From Sphingomonas faeni (lineage in GTDB: Bacteria > Pseudomonadota > Alphaproteobacteria > Sphingomonadales > Sphingomonadaceae), in assembly GCF_030817315.1 (NCBI RefSeq), contig NZ_JAUSZF010000001.1, forward strand, positions 1,658,501 through 1,722,500: DNA of 64,000 nucleotides, given 5' to 3'. Made by a program: the position numbers and the translations under genes. The first letter of the stretch is position 1; the number at the start of each line of letters is the position of its first letter. The notes beneath the pieces were generated by a model, which worked only from the letters and a program-made list of their open reading frames with translations, was not told the origin of the DNA and searched no databases. Positions 1-7,733 of the stretch are shown piece by piece.

Positions 1-822
1 GATATCTACGGCGTCGAGGCGGAAGCGATCATGCGGCCGTCGCCCAAGTTCACCGTCAACATGAACTTCAGCTATCTGAAGTCGAAGGTGAAGCAGGACA
101 AGTTCATCGGCAATCCGCAGGATCCGTCGGGCGGTCGAGCCGATTCAGTGGTCATCAAGGACATCACCACCGCGTCGAACTGCGCGGTGCGGCCGACCAC
201 GCCGGGCAATGCGGCCGGGGTCAACGCGTTCGTCGGCGCGGTGAACTCGGCACTTGGGCTGCGGCCACCAACGGCGTTGCTGACCAACGGTACCACCGGC
301 GCGTATTCGTCATGCGACGCGCTCGCCGCCGCAACCGCTGGCGCACTGGCGAACTACAACCCGGCACTGGCTGCGCTGCAGGCGCCGCTCAACGCGGGGT
401 TCGGGACGAATGCAAGCGGCGCATTGCCGTTCGTGGTCGATCGCAGCGGCGTGCTGGTCAACATCCGTGGCAACGAACTGCCGCAAGCGCCGCGCTACAA
501 ATTCTCGGCGGGCGCGCAGTATGTCGCTGGGATCGGCGACTTCACGATCGTCCCGCGTGTCGATCTGGCCTACACCGGTGGCTTCTCGGCCAGCATCTTC
601 AACGAGAACATCAACCGCGTTCAGGGCTATGAGGTCGTCAACGCGCAGATCCAGTTCAACGGGCCGGGCGAGCGCTATTACGTCCGCGGCTTCGTCCAGA
701 ACCTGACGAGCAACGACGCCATCACCGGCCAGTATGTGACGGACCAGTCGTCGGGGTTGTTCACCAACGTCTTCACGGTCGAACCGCGTCGCTATGGTGT
801 AGCCGCCGGGTTCAGGTTCTAG
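1..822 (+). CDS. TonB-dependent receptor, C-terminal part
   Basis: The reading frame is open from the first base, so only the C-terminal 273 or so residues are present. The sequence has the alternating polar/aromatic pattern of outer-membrane beta strands, for example near the RYYVRGFVQNLTS segment. It ends in Gly-Phe-Arg-Phe, the terminal aromatic residue typical of barrel proteins recognised by the BAM complex. The YxVVNAQIQF and NLTSNDAITGQYV-like segments match the last strands of sphingomonad TonB-dependent receptors. The substrate cannot be told because the plug domain lies outside the window. The next gene is convergent, so there is no operon partner downstream. Confidence 0.85.
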   Translation, partial: DIYGVEAEAIMRPSPKFTVNMNFSYLKSKVKQDKFIGNPQDPSGGRADSVVIKDITTASNCAVRPTTPGNAAGVNAFVGAVNSALGLRPPTALLTNGTTGAYSSCDALAAATAGALANYNPALAALQAPLNAGFGTNASGALPFVVDRSGVLVNIRGNELPQAPRYKFSAGAQYVAGIGDFTIVPRVDLAYTGGFSASIFNENINRVQGYEVVNAQIQFNGPGERYYVRGFVQNLTSNDAITGQYVTDQSSGLFTNVFTVEPRRYGVAAGFRF

Positions 823-933
823 CTTTCGGGCGGTCCGATCCGTCACCCAGCGGCAACTGGGGTCTCTCACGTGGCACGTGCGTTCGCCCCGAGATGAGAT
901 CCCGGCGTCCGCTGAGGTGACGGATTCGGAAGG

Positions 934-1767
934 CTATTTCAGGCGTTCGGCGTGCCAGGCGACATGATCCCCCATGAACGTCGAAATGAAGTTGTAGCTG
1001 TGATCGTAGCCTGGCTGCATTCGCAAGATCAGCGCGATTCCTACGGCCTTGCACGCTTCGGCAAGCAGTTCCGGCTTTAGTTGCTCGGCCAGGAAGCCAT
1101 CCGCATCGCCTTGGTCGACCAGTATCCCCGCCACCCGCGCGCCATCCGCGATCAGCGCGCAGGCGTCATACGCCCGCCACGCCGCACGGTCCGGCCCGAG
1201 ATACCCGCCGAGCGCCTTTTCGCCCCAGGGGCACTGCAACGGCGCCACGATCGGGGCAAACGCCGATACGCTCTTGAAGCGGTCGGGGTTGCGCAGGGCC
1301 ATCGTCAACGCACCATGGCCGCCCATCGAATGTCCGAAGATCCCCTGTCGCGCCATGTCCGCCATCGGAAACTGCGCTGCGATCAGTGCCGGCAGTTCGT
1401 CCTCGACATAGGACCGCATCTGGAAGTTCGTCGCCCAGGGCTCCTCGGTCGCATCGACGTAGAAGCCCGCGCCCTTGCCGAAGTCGTACGCGTCGTCGTC
1501 GGGCACGTCGTCGCCACGCGGCGAGGTATCGGGCGCGACCAGGATGACGCCCAGTTCGGCACAGGCTCGCCGGTACTCGCCCTTGTCCATGACGTTGGCG
1601 TGTGTGCACGTCAGCCCCGACAGGAACCACAGCACCGGCAATTGCGCGCCTTCGTCGTGTGGCGGGACGTAGACAGCGAAGGTCATGTCGGTACCGGTTG
1701 CGGTCGAGGCGTGGCGGTACACGCCCTGCGTGCCGCCATACGCCTTGCTGGTGGAGACGGTCTCCAT
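934..1767 (-). CDS. fghA: S-formylglutathione hydrolase
   Basis: A cytosolic esterase that hydrolyses S-formylglutathione to formate and glutathione, the last step of glutathione-dependent formaldehyde oxidation. The 277-residue alpha/beta hydrolase has the oxyanion region WFLSGLTCT near residue 50, the nucleophile elbow GHSMGGHG with Ser at about 147, an acid in VDQGDADGF and the catalytic His in PGYDHSYNF near the C terminus, all typical of the esterase D/FGH family at normal length. I chose the ATG at 1767, which overlaps the stop of the upstream VOC gene as TGATG; a GTG one codon earlier is also possible. It is the third gene of the frmA-VOC-fghA operon. Confidence 0.93.
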   Translation of the reverse strand: METVSTSKAYGGTQGVYRHASTATGTDMTFAVYVPPHDEGAQLPVLWFLSGLTCTHANVMDKGEYRRACAELGVILVAPDTSPRGDDVPDDDAYDFGKGAGFYVDATEEPWATNFQMRSYVEDELPALIAAQFPMADMARQGIFGHSMGGHGALTMALRNPDRFKSVSAFAPIVAPLQCPWGEKALGGYLGPDRAAWRAYDACALIADGARVAGILVDQGDADGFLAEQLKPELLAEACKAVGIALILRMQPGYDHSYNFISTFMGDHVAWHAERLK

Positions 1768-2150
1768 CACGCGATCCGGTGCAGCGCGCAGATCTTGTTC
1801 CCCGACGGATCGCGCAGATACGCCAGATAAAGCTTCCGCCCCCCGGTAGCTTGCCGCATGCCCGGCGGATCCTCACAGGCCGTCCCGCCGTTCGCCAGCC
1901 CCGCGGCATGCCACGCATCGGCCGCTTCGGTCGAGGCCGCCGCGAAGCCCATCGTGCTGCCGTTACCGTGGCTCGCCGGCTGCCCGTCGATCGGCTTGGT
2001 CAGCAGGAAACGCCCGCCATCATGCGCGTAGACGACGCGCCCCCAGTCATCGACGACACCCTCGGGAACGCCAAGCGCGCCCAGCGCCGCGTCGTAGAAC
2101 GCCTTCGACGCGGCGATATCGTCGGCGCCGAGCATGATGTGCGTGAACAT
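1767..2150 (-). CDS. VOC family (glyoxalase-like) protein
   Basis: A 127-residue single-module vicinal-oxygen-chelate protein. It begins MFTHIMLGADDIAASKAFYD, has the typical first strand and helix, and ends in the YLRDPSGNKICALHR strand that carries a conserved metal-ligand region in this fold. It starts 11 bases after the dehydrogenase stop and overlaps fghA by a TGATG junction, so it is translationally coupled in the formaldehyde operon. Many alphaproteobacteria keep a VOC gene between these two enzymes. Its reaction is not established; a role on a glutathione adduct is inference from context. Confidence 0.85.
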   Translation of the reverse strand: MFTHIMLGADDIAASKAFYDAALGALGVPEGVVDDWGRVVYAHDGGRFLLTKPIDGQPASHGNGSTMGFAAASTEAADAWHAAGLANGGTACEDPPGMRQATGGRKLYLAYLRDPSGNKICALHRIA

Positions 2151-2161
2151 AGGCGCGCTCC

Positions 2162-3269
2162 TCAGTAGATCACGACGGAGCGGATGCTCTCGCCGGCGTG
2201 CATCAGGTCGAAGCCCTTGTTGATCTCGTCGAGCGTCAGGCGGTGCGTGATCATCGGGTCGATCTCGATCATCCCGTTCATGTACCAGTCGACGATCTTG
2301 GGCGTATCGGTCCGCCCGCGCGCGCCGCCGAACGCCGTCCCGCGCCAGTTGCGCCCGGTGACGAGCTGGAACGGTCGTGTCGAGATTTCCTTGCCCGCCT
2401 CGGCCACGCCGATCACGATCGAAGTACCCCAGCCGCGATGGCACGCCTCCAGCGCCTGCCGCATAACCGTCGTGTTGCCAGTCGCGTCGAACGTATAGTC
2501 CGCGCCGCCGTCGGTGAGCGCGACGATGTGCTGGACGATATCGCCCACATCCTTGGGATTGGCGAAGTGCGTCATGCCGAAGCGACGCCCCCATTCCTCG
2601 CGGTCGGGATTGATGTCGACGCCGACGATCATCCCCGCGCCGGCAAGCCGCGCGCCCTGGATCACGTTGAGCCCGATCCCGCCGAGCCCGAACACCACGA
2701 CCGTATCGCCCGGCTGGACCTTCGCCGTGTGCACCACCGCACCGACGCCCGTGGTCACGCCGCAGCCGACGTAGCACGACGTATCGAACGGCGCGTCCTC
2801 GCGGATCTTCGCCACCGCGATCTCCGGCAGCACGGTGAAGTTCGAGAAGGTCGAGCAGCCCATGTAATGGAAGATCGGCTGCCCCTTGTAGCTGAACCGC
2901 GTCGTGCCGTCGGGCATCAGGCCCTTGCCTTGGGTGGCGCGGATCGCGGTGCACAGGTTGGTCTTCTGGCTGAGGCACGACTTACACTGGCGACATTCGG
3001 GGGGTGTAAAGCGGGATGACATGATCGCCGACCGCGACGCTGGTCACCCCCGCGCCGATCTCGCGGACGATGCCGGCGCCTTCATGGCCGAGCACGCTCG
3101 GAAACAACCCTTCCGAATCAAGCCCGTCGAGCGTGTACGCATCGGTATGACAGATGCCCGTCGCCATGATTTCGACGAGCACTTCGCCGAATTTCGGCCC
3201 TTCGAGGTCGAGTTCGACGATCTCGAGCGGTTTTTTTGCCTCGAAGGCTACGGCGGCGCGGGTCTTCAT
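2162..3269 (-). pseudogene. frmA: S-(hydroxymethyl)glutathione dehydrogenase (class III ADH), frameshifted
   Basis: Zinc- and NAD-dependent class III alcohol dehydrogenase that oxidises S-hydroxymethylglutathione to S-formylglutathione. The gene starts at the ATG at 3269 behind AAGGAG. The first frame encodes the catalytic-zinc region ([14 protein letters not shown], then GHEGAGIV) and reaches [11 protein letters not shown], then stops. The second frame resumes exactly at ECRQCKSC, the structural-zinc Cys cluster, and continues through the NAD site GLGGIGLNV to the normal C terminus. The break falls in a run of six G on the plus strand (2999-3004). Removing one base restores an uninterrupted protein of about 368 residues, the family length. 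It may be a sequencing error, a phase-variable tract or a true mutation. Confidence 0.9.
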
Positions 3270-3388
3270 CGGTCGGTCTCCTTGATTGCCGCCCTGATGC
3301 CCCCGGCGCCCCGGCTCCGCAACCCGTAGGCGATGCAACCAATGCCGCGTTCCCGCGCTTGATCGTTGCTTATCAAGGAGATGCGACG

Positions 3389-3592
3389 ATGAAGGATCCG
3401 AAGAAGGGCGACGAGGTCACCTGGAAATCGCACGGCGGCGAGGCGCACGGCACGGTCGAAAAGAAGCAGACCACCGACACCAAGATAAAGGGCCACACCG
3501 TCAGGGCGTCCAAGGACGAGCCCCAGTTCATCGTAAAGAGTGACAAGGGCGGCAAGGCAGCGCACAAGGCGGACGCGCTCACCAAGGCGTGA
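3389..3592 (+). CDS. DUF2945 (HVA1/TUDOR-like) small protein
   Basis: A 67-residue, lysine-rich cytosolic protein. The [18 protein letters not shown] opening, the central [18 protein letters not shown] segment and the [10 protein letters not shown] end match the DUF2945, or hypervirulence-associated TUDOR, family in order and length. The ATG at 3389 sits eight bases after AAGGAG. The molecular role of the family is unknown; members are commonly small, stress-associated proteins. It lies just upstream of the SWIB gene on the same strand with a 47-base gap, so the two may be co-transcribed. Confidence 0.82.
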   Translation: MKDPKKGDEVTWKSHGGEAHGTVEKKQTTDTKIKGHTVRASKDEPQFIVKSDKGGKAAHKADALTKA

Positions 3593-3639
3593 CCACGCGC
3601 GCAGTGCCTAACGCACGCGCGCAACAGGAAGGAATGCTT

Positions 3640-3900
3640 ATGGCTACAGCTCCCAAGACCGGCGGCATCCACGCCCCCGTCCAGCCCTCTCCCGAGCTCG
3701 GCGAGATCGTCGGCAACGACAAGCTCCCGCGCAGCGAAGTGATCAGCAAGGTTTGGGTCTACATCAAGGCCAACAACCTGCAGAACCCTGAGAACAAGCG
3801 CGAGATCCTCGCGGACGAGAAGCTGAAGAAGGTCTTCGGGCGTGACAAGTGCACGATGTTCGAGATGAACAAGTACATCTCGCAGCACGTCAAGGCCTAA
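3640..3900 (+). CDS. SWIB/MDM2 domain protein
   Basis: An 86-residue protein made almost wholly of one SWIB domain: KLPRSEVISKVWVYIKANNL, then NPENKREILADEKLKKVFG, then TMFEMNKYISQHVK. The domain is best known from eukaryotic SWI/SNF chromatin-remodelling subunits and from chlamydial topoisomerase fusions; stand-alone copies are common in alphaproteobacteria and have no settled function. The ATG at 3640 is preferred because AGGAAGG lies about seven bases upstream; the ATG at 3634 is too close to it. A strong hairpin follows the stop. Interaction with DNA or topoisomerase is inference only. Confidence 0.88.
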   Translation: MATAPKTGGIHAPVQPSPELGEIVGNDKLPRSEVISKVWVYIKANNLQNPENKREILADEKLKKVFGRDKCTMFEMNKYISQHVKA

Positions 3901-3922
3901 CCGCCCGCACTGCACGGCAAGC

Positions 3923-3955
3923 GGCGACGGGGCATCGCAAGCGATACCCGTCGCC
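3923..3955 (+). terminator. Hairpin terminator after the SWIB gene
   Basis: GGCGACGGG at 3923-3931 pairs with CCCGTCGCC at 3947-3955, and ATCGC/GCGAT extends the stem inside around an AA turn. It begins 22 bases after the SWIB stop. There is no long T tract, so it may also act as an RNA-stabilising hairpin. Confidence 0.6.
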
Positions 3956-4102
3956 CTTGATCGAACCGTTCGAGGGTTCGCAATCCCGAAATTACCGTGG
4001 TTGCGCGAACGTGATCGTGAACGACCCGACGCAAGCCGCGAGCTTGTTCGAGATTTCCCACGCTTGATCGTCCCACCCGACGAGCGTAATGCGCCATCGG
4101 AT

Positions 4103-4179
4103 GCCCCCGTAGCTCAGCCGGATAGAGCGACGGTTTCCTAAACCGTAGGCCGCGTGTTCAAATCTCGCCGGGGGCACCA
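4103..4179 (+). tRNA. tRNA-Arg (anticodon CCT)
   Basis: The cloverleaf folds with a 7-bp acceptor stem (GCCCCCG with CGGGGGC), D stem GCTC/GAGC, anticodon stem ACGGT/ACCGT around loop TTCCTAA (anticodon CCT, reading AGG) and a T loop TTCAAAT. The CCA end is encoded. The T stem GCGTG/CTCGC has a T-T mismatch at its fourth pair. The flanks (3901-4102 and 4180-4241) hold the hairpin above and no other gene that I can see. Confidence 0.95.
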
Positions 4180-4241
4180 GCTTTTCGTCAGCAGGCCGTT
4201 GCCGCTGTCTGCGCCCCGGACATTCTCGACGTACCGCGCTG

Positions 4242-4898
4242 TTATCCGCAGCAGCGTTTAGATTTCTTCCCTGAGCCGCATGGGCAGGGATCGTTTCTGC
4301 CGATCTTCGTCGAGGGTGCGGCCGCCGGTGTGGTCGATGTTGCGCCGGTGCTTCGAGCATGGAATTTCAGGACCGCGGCGACGATCTGCGCGGGAGCGTG
4401 CGCGTCGAGGGCGTTGACCTCGATACTGTCGAGCGTGGTTTCGTTGGTGACGATCGCGATCAACGCCATGATCTGCGCTAGAGCCTCTGCGGTATCCGGA
4501 TCGGTACCCTCACCCAACGCCGTCCAGCTTTCAGGCCTGAGCGCCACCGCTTCGGCGAAACCGTCGATCCAGCCTTCCCAGAGTACGTCGCCATTGCGGT
4601 CGTCGGTATCGAAGATCGGCTGGGGCTTGCCGCGTGTCAGGTCCCGGACGATCTCGGCGTGGCGCGCCATCACCGCATCGACGAACCACTGGACGTCGGC
4701 GGGATCGTCGAACGGCGGTTCGTCGCTGTCGTCCGACCCCCAGATGCTCTGGAGCCACTCGCCCTGCGGGATCGTATCGGGGCCGACCACCAAGGCCGTC
4801 AGGAAGCCGTCGAGTTCGGTGAGCAGCATCGGCTCCTCGAGCGGAAGATCGGCGAGGGCACCGTCGAGACGTCGGAAACGGGAGGGAAGATTTTTCAT
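4242..4898 (-). CDS. UPF0149/YecA-type protein with C-terminal SEC-C motif
   Basis: A 218-residue acidic cytosolic protein. Residues of about 15-170 match the UPF0149 (YgfB/YecA) helical fold, with LTELDGFLTALVVGPD and the WIDGFAEAV segment. The C terminus is a SEC-C zinc motif, GRNDPCPCGSGKKSKRCCG, the same metal-binding tail as in SecA. YecA-like proteins of this architecture have been linked to ribosome or SecA interaction, but the role here is inferred. I chose the ATG at 4898; the frame also opens at a TTG at 4946. It is transcribed divergently from trehalase across a 182-base gap. Confidence 0.82.
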   Translation of the reverse strand: MKNLPSRFRRLDGALADLPLEEPMLLTELDGFLTALVVGPDTIPQGEWLQSIWGSDDSDEPPFDDPADVQWFVDAVMARHAEIVRDLTRGKPQPIFDTDDRNGDVLWEGWIDGFAEAVALRPESWTALGEGTDPDTAEALAQIMALIAIVTNETTLDSIEVNALDAHAPAQIVAAVLKFHARSTGATSTTPAAAPSTKIGRNDPCPCGSGKKSKRCCG

Positions 4899-5080
4899 CG
4901 GATCGGGTCGGTCGCCTTGGAGAATGGCGGTGCCATAGCCCGCCAATGACGGTCGCCGCCAGCGACGAGTGGGACCAAGCCCTGCCTGAACCGGACAGGA
5001 TTGGACGCGCGGGACGCTTGCCTCGTGCGGGCGATACTCTCATTGCTTCGAGATCGCCCACCGGACCGGGAAATTCGTAC

Positions 5081-6655
5081 TTGATCAGAACCCTTTGCCG
5101 TTTCGCCGCACTGGCATCGATCGCGACGATGGCCCCTGCACAGACCACGCCGTCTTCGTCCGTTCGTTCGCCCGCCGACCTCTATGGCCCGTTGTTCGAC
5201 GCCGTGCAGCAGGGTCACGTGTTTGCCGACGGGAAGACGTTCGTCGACGCCGTGCCGAAGCGGGCGACGGCTGCGATCATGGCGGATTATGCGCGGACCA
5301 AACCCGCGGGCCCTGCCCTCAAGGCGTTCGTGCTCGCCAATTTCGTGGTGCCCGGCGAGAATGATCGTGGCTCGGGCGATCTCAGGACGCATGTCCGGAG
5401 GCTCTGGCCGCAACTCGTGCGCCAGCCGGTCGCGCCGGTCGCGGGCAGTTCCGCGCTGCCGCTTCCTGCCGCCTACGTGGTCCCCGGCGGGCGCTTCCGC
5501 GAGATTTATTACTGGGACAGCTATTTCACGATGCTGGGGTTGAAGGTCGATGGCCAGGAGCCGCTCGTGGAGTCGATGATCGAGGATTTCACCAGTCTGA
5601 TCGAGCGATACGGCCATATTCCGAACGGGACTCGGACCTATTATCTCAGCCGCTCGCAGCCGCCTTATTATGCGCTGATGCTCGATCTCTCGACCAACAC
5701 CGACCCCGTGGTTGCGAAGCGCCGGCTGGCTGCGCTGCGGGCCGAGCACGCATTCTGGATGAAGGGCACGGCCTGCCTGAACGGCAAGCCCGCCTGCCTG
5801 CGCGTGGTGCGAATGCCCGATGGCAGCGTGCTGAACCGCTATTACGACGACCGCGATACGCCGCGTGACGAATCCTATGCCGAAGACGTCGAGACCGCGG
5901 GGAAGGCGGCGCCGCGCCTTGCTGCCGATACGCAACGCAACCTACGTGCAGGGGCCGAAAGCGGATGGGACTTCAGTTCGCGCTGGCTCCGCGATCCGCA
6001 GTCGCTCGCGACGATCCATGCCATCGACATCGTGCCAGTCGATCTCAACAGCCTGTTATGGATGATGGAGCGCCGCATCGCCGAGCGCTGTCGTACTGTC
6101 AACGACACTCCCTGCGCGACCGCGTTCACGACGCTCGCGACGAAGCGCAAGACCGCGATCGACCGTTATCTCTGGCAGGCCAATACCGCGCGCTACGCCG
6201 ACTGGGACTTGTCGAAGCGCGAGCCGACCGCCAGCATCAACGCTGCGATGCTGCACCCGCTGTTCGTCGGACTCGCCTCGCCTGCGCAGGCCAAGGCTGT
6301 TGCCGCGACGGTGCGCAAATCGCTGGTGGCAGAGGGTGGCCTGCGGACGACGACGTTGAACACCGGGCAGCAATGGGACGAACCCAATGGCTGGGCGCCA
6401 CTGCAATGGGTGGCGATCGCTGGGCTCGACGCCAATCGCGAACCGGCACTCGCCAAGGACATCGCCAAACGCTGGCTGGGGACGGTCGGCGCGGCGTATG
6501 CCGAGACCGGCAAGATGCTCGAAAAATACAATATCGAGCAGCGTACGCCGGGCGGCGGGGGCGAATATCCGGTGCAGGACGGCTTCGGCTGGACCAACGG
6601 CGTCACCAGCGCGATCCTCGATCGTTATCCAGACCTCGCCTCTCAGGCGAAGTAA
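5081..6655 (+). CDS. treA: Periplasmic alpha,alpha-trehalase (GH37)
   Basis: Hydrolyses trehalose to two glucose molecules in the periplasm. Both GH37 signatures are present: PGGRFREIYYWDSYF near residue 140 and QWDEPNGWAPLQW near residue 435. A glycine-rich GGGGEYPVQDGFGWTNG segment follows near the C terminus, as in the family. The predicted start is a TTG at 5081, because it gives a clean signal peptide ending in MAPAQ; longer in-frame starts upstream would place a non-signal segment first. The length of 524 residues fits bacterial trehalases. I see no trehalose transport or regulatory gene beside it. Confidence 0.92.
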   Translation: MIRTLCRFAALASIATMAPAQTTPSSSVRSPADLYGPLFDAVQQGHVFADGKTFVDAVPKRATAAIMADYARTKPAGPALKAFVLANFVVPGENDRGSGDLRTHVRRLWPQLVRQPVAPVAGSSALPLPAAYVVPGGRFREIYYWDSYFTMLGLKVDGQEPLVESMIEDFTSLIERYGHIPNGTRTYYLSRSQPPYYALMLDLSTNTDPVVAKRRLAALRAEHAFWMKGTACLNGKPACLRVVRMPDGSVLNRYYDDRDTPRDESYAEDVETAGKAAPRLAADTQRNLRAGAESGWDFSSRWLRDPQSLATIHAIDIVPVDLNSLLWMMERRIAERCRTVNDTPCATAFTTLATKRKTAIDRYLWQANTARYADWDLSKREPTASINAAMLHPLFVGLASPAQAKAVAATVRKSLVAEGGLRTTTLNTGQQWDEPNGWAPLQWVAIAGLDANREPALAKDIAKRWLGTVGAAYAETGKMLEKYNIEQRTPGGGGEYPVQDGFGWTNGVTSAILDRYPDLASQAK

Positions 6656-6725
6656 GGCCTGGCCGCAAGCGAACGTTCGGCGGCAATGGTTGCTTACGGC
6701 ACCCGGCGCCACATATGGACCTGCA

Positions 6726-7625
6726 ATGCTCGACCCCGCGCCCGCCAGCCAAACCGACGACGCCGACATGCTCGCGCCGGATTTCCTCGCACCGGATTTC
6801 GTCGTCATCGACGTCGAGACGGCATGTTCGCGCGTCAGCAGTATATGCCAGGTCGGGATCGTCGGGTTTCGTGATGGCCGCGAGATGTTCGAATACGAGA
6901 CGCTGGTCGATCCACGCGACGAGTTCAACGTGTTCAATACCCGGATCCACGGGATCACCGAGCATCACGTCACGGGCAAACCGTGCTTCGGGGACATCCA
7001 CGGCATCGTCGACGGCCATTTGTCGGGCCGGACGACGGTGGCGCATTCCTATTTCGACAAGGGCGCACTCGCCGCCGCATGCCGCATTCACGACCGTCCG
7101 CCGATCCAGACGGTCTGGCTCGACAGCGTCCGCGTTGCGCAGCGTGCTTGGCCCGATCTGGCGAGTCACCGGCTAGGCGGCCTCGCGCAATATCTCGGGA
7201 TCACGCACAAGCATCATGACGCGCTGAGCGACGCGCGTGCCGCCGGCTGGGTGATCGTCAAGGCGATCGACCATACGGGCATCGCGCTCGACGAATGGCT
7301 GAAGCCACCGCGCAAGCCCGGCCCGGCCCCGCGCCCCGCTGCGGCCGGACCACTTGCTGGCGAACGCATCGCGCTTCTCGGCGAGCCACGCGATGGGCGG
7401 CTTGCTTGCGCGATTGCCGCGCTTGGCGGACGGATCGTGTCGGCGGTCGGTAACACGACGACGATGCTCGTCATCACCGGGCGCGCGCCGTTCAGCTATT
7501 CGGTGCGCAACAGCGGTGCGTATCGCCGTGCCGAGCAGTATCGGCGGCTTGGCGGCACGATCCGCGTGGTCTCCGAAAGCGAGCTCGATTTGCCGGCTCT
7601 CGCGGCAGGTTTCGCCTCAGCCTGA
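6726..7625 (+). CDS. DEDDh 3'-5' exonuclease domain protein
   Basis: A 299-residue protein. The N-terminal 180 or so residues form a DnaQ/epsilon-type exonuclease: VVIDVETA (exo I), VAHSYFDKGAL (exo II) and HHDALSDARAA (exo III with the catalytic His), which makes it DEDDh. After a proline-rich linker (residues of about 205-220) the C terminus has the weak pattern of a BRCT-like module, with GERIALLGE and GGRIVSAVGNTTTMLV. Such proteins are not the replicative epsilon subunit and are usually assigned to repair or nucleic-acid turnover. The start ATG at 6726 precedes the conserved region by about 28 residues. Confidence 0.85.
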   Translation: MLDPAPASQTDDADMLAPDFLAPDFVVIDVETACSRVSSICQVGIVGFRDGREMFEYETLVDPRDEFNVFNTRIHGITEHHVTGKPCFGDIHGIVDGHLSGRTTVAHSYFDKGALAAACRIHDRPPIQTVWLDSVRVAQRAWPDLASHRLGGLAQYLGITHKHHDALSDARAAGWVIVKAIDHTGIALDEWLKPPRKPGPAPRPAAAGPLAGERIALLGEPRDGRLACAIAALGGRIVSAVGNTTTMLVITGRAPFSYSVRNSGAYRRAEQYRRLGGTIRVVSESELDLPALAAGFASA

Positions 7626-7733
7626 TCGGCATTTCCTCGAAGACCTACTTTCGTTCCCGGTTCGGGTTTCCCACCGCCTTGGCAAATGACGGCCGAGGTG
7701 CGACCATCGTCGCAAACGATAAGGGAGAGCGAT

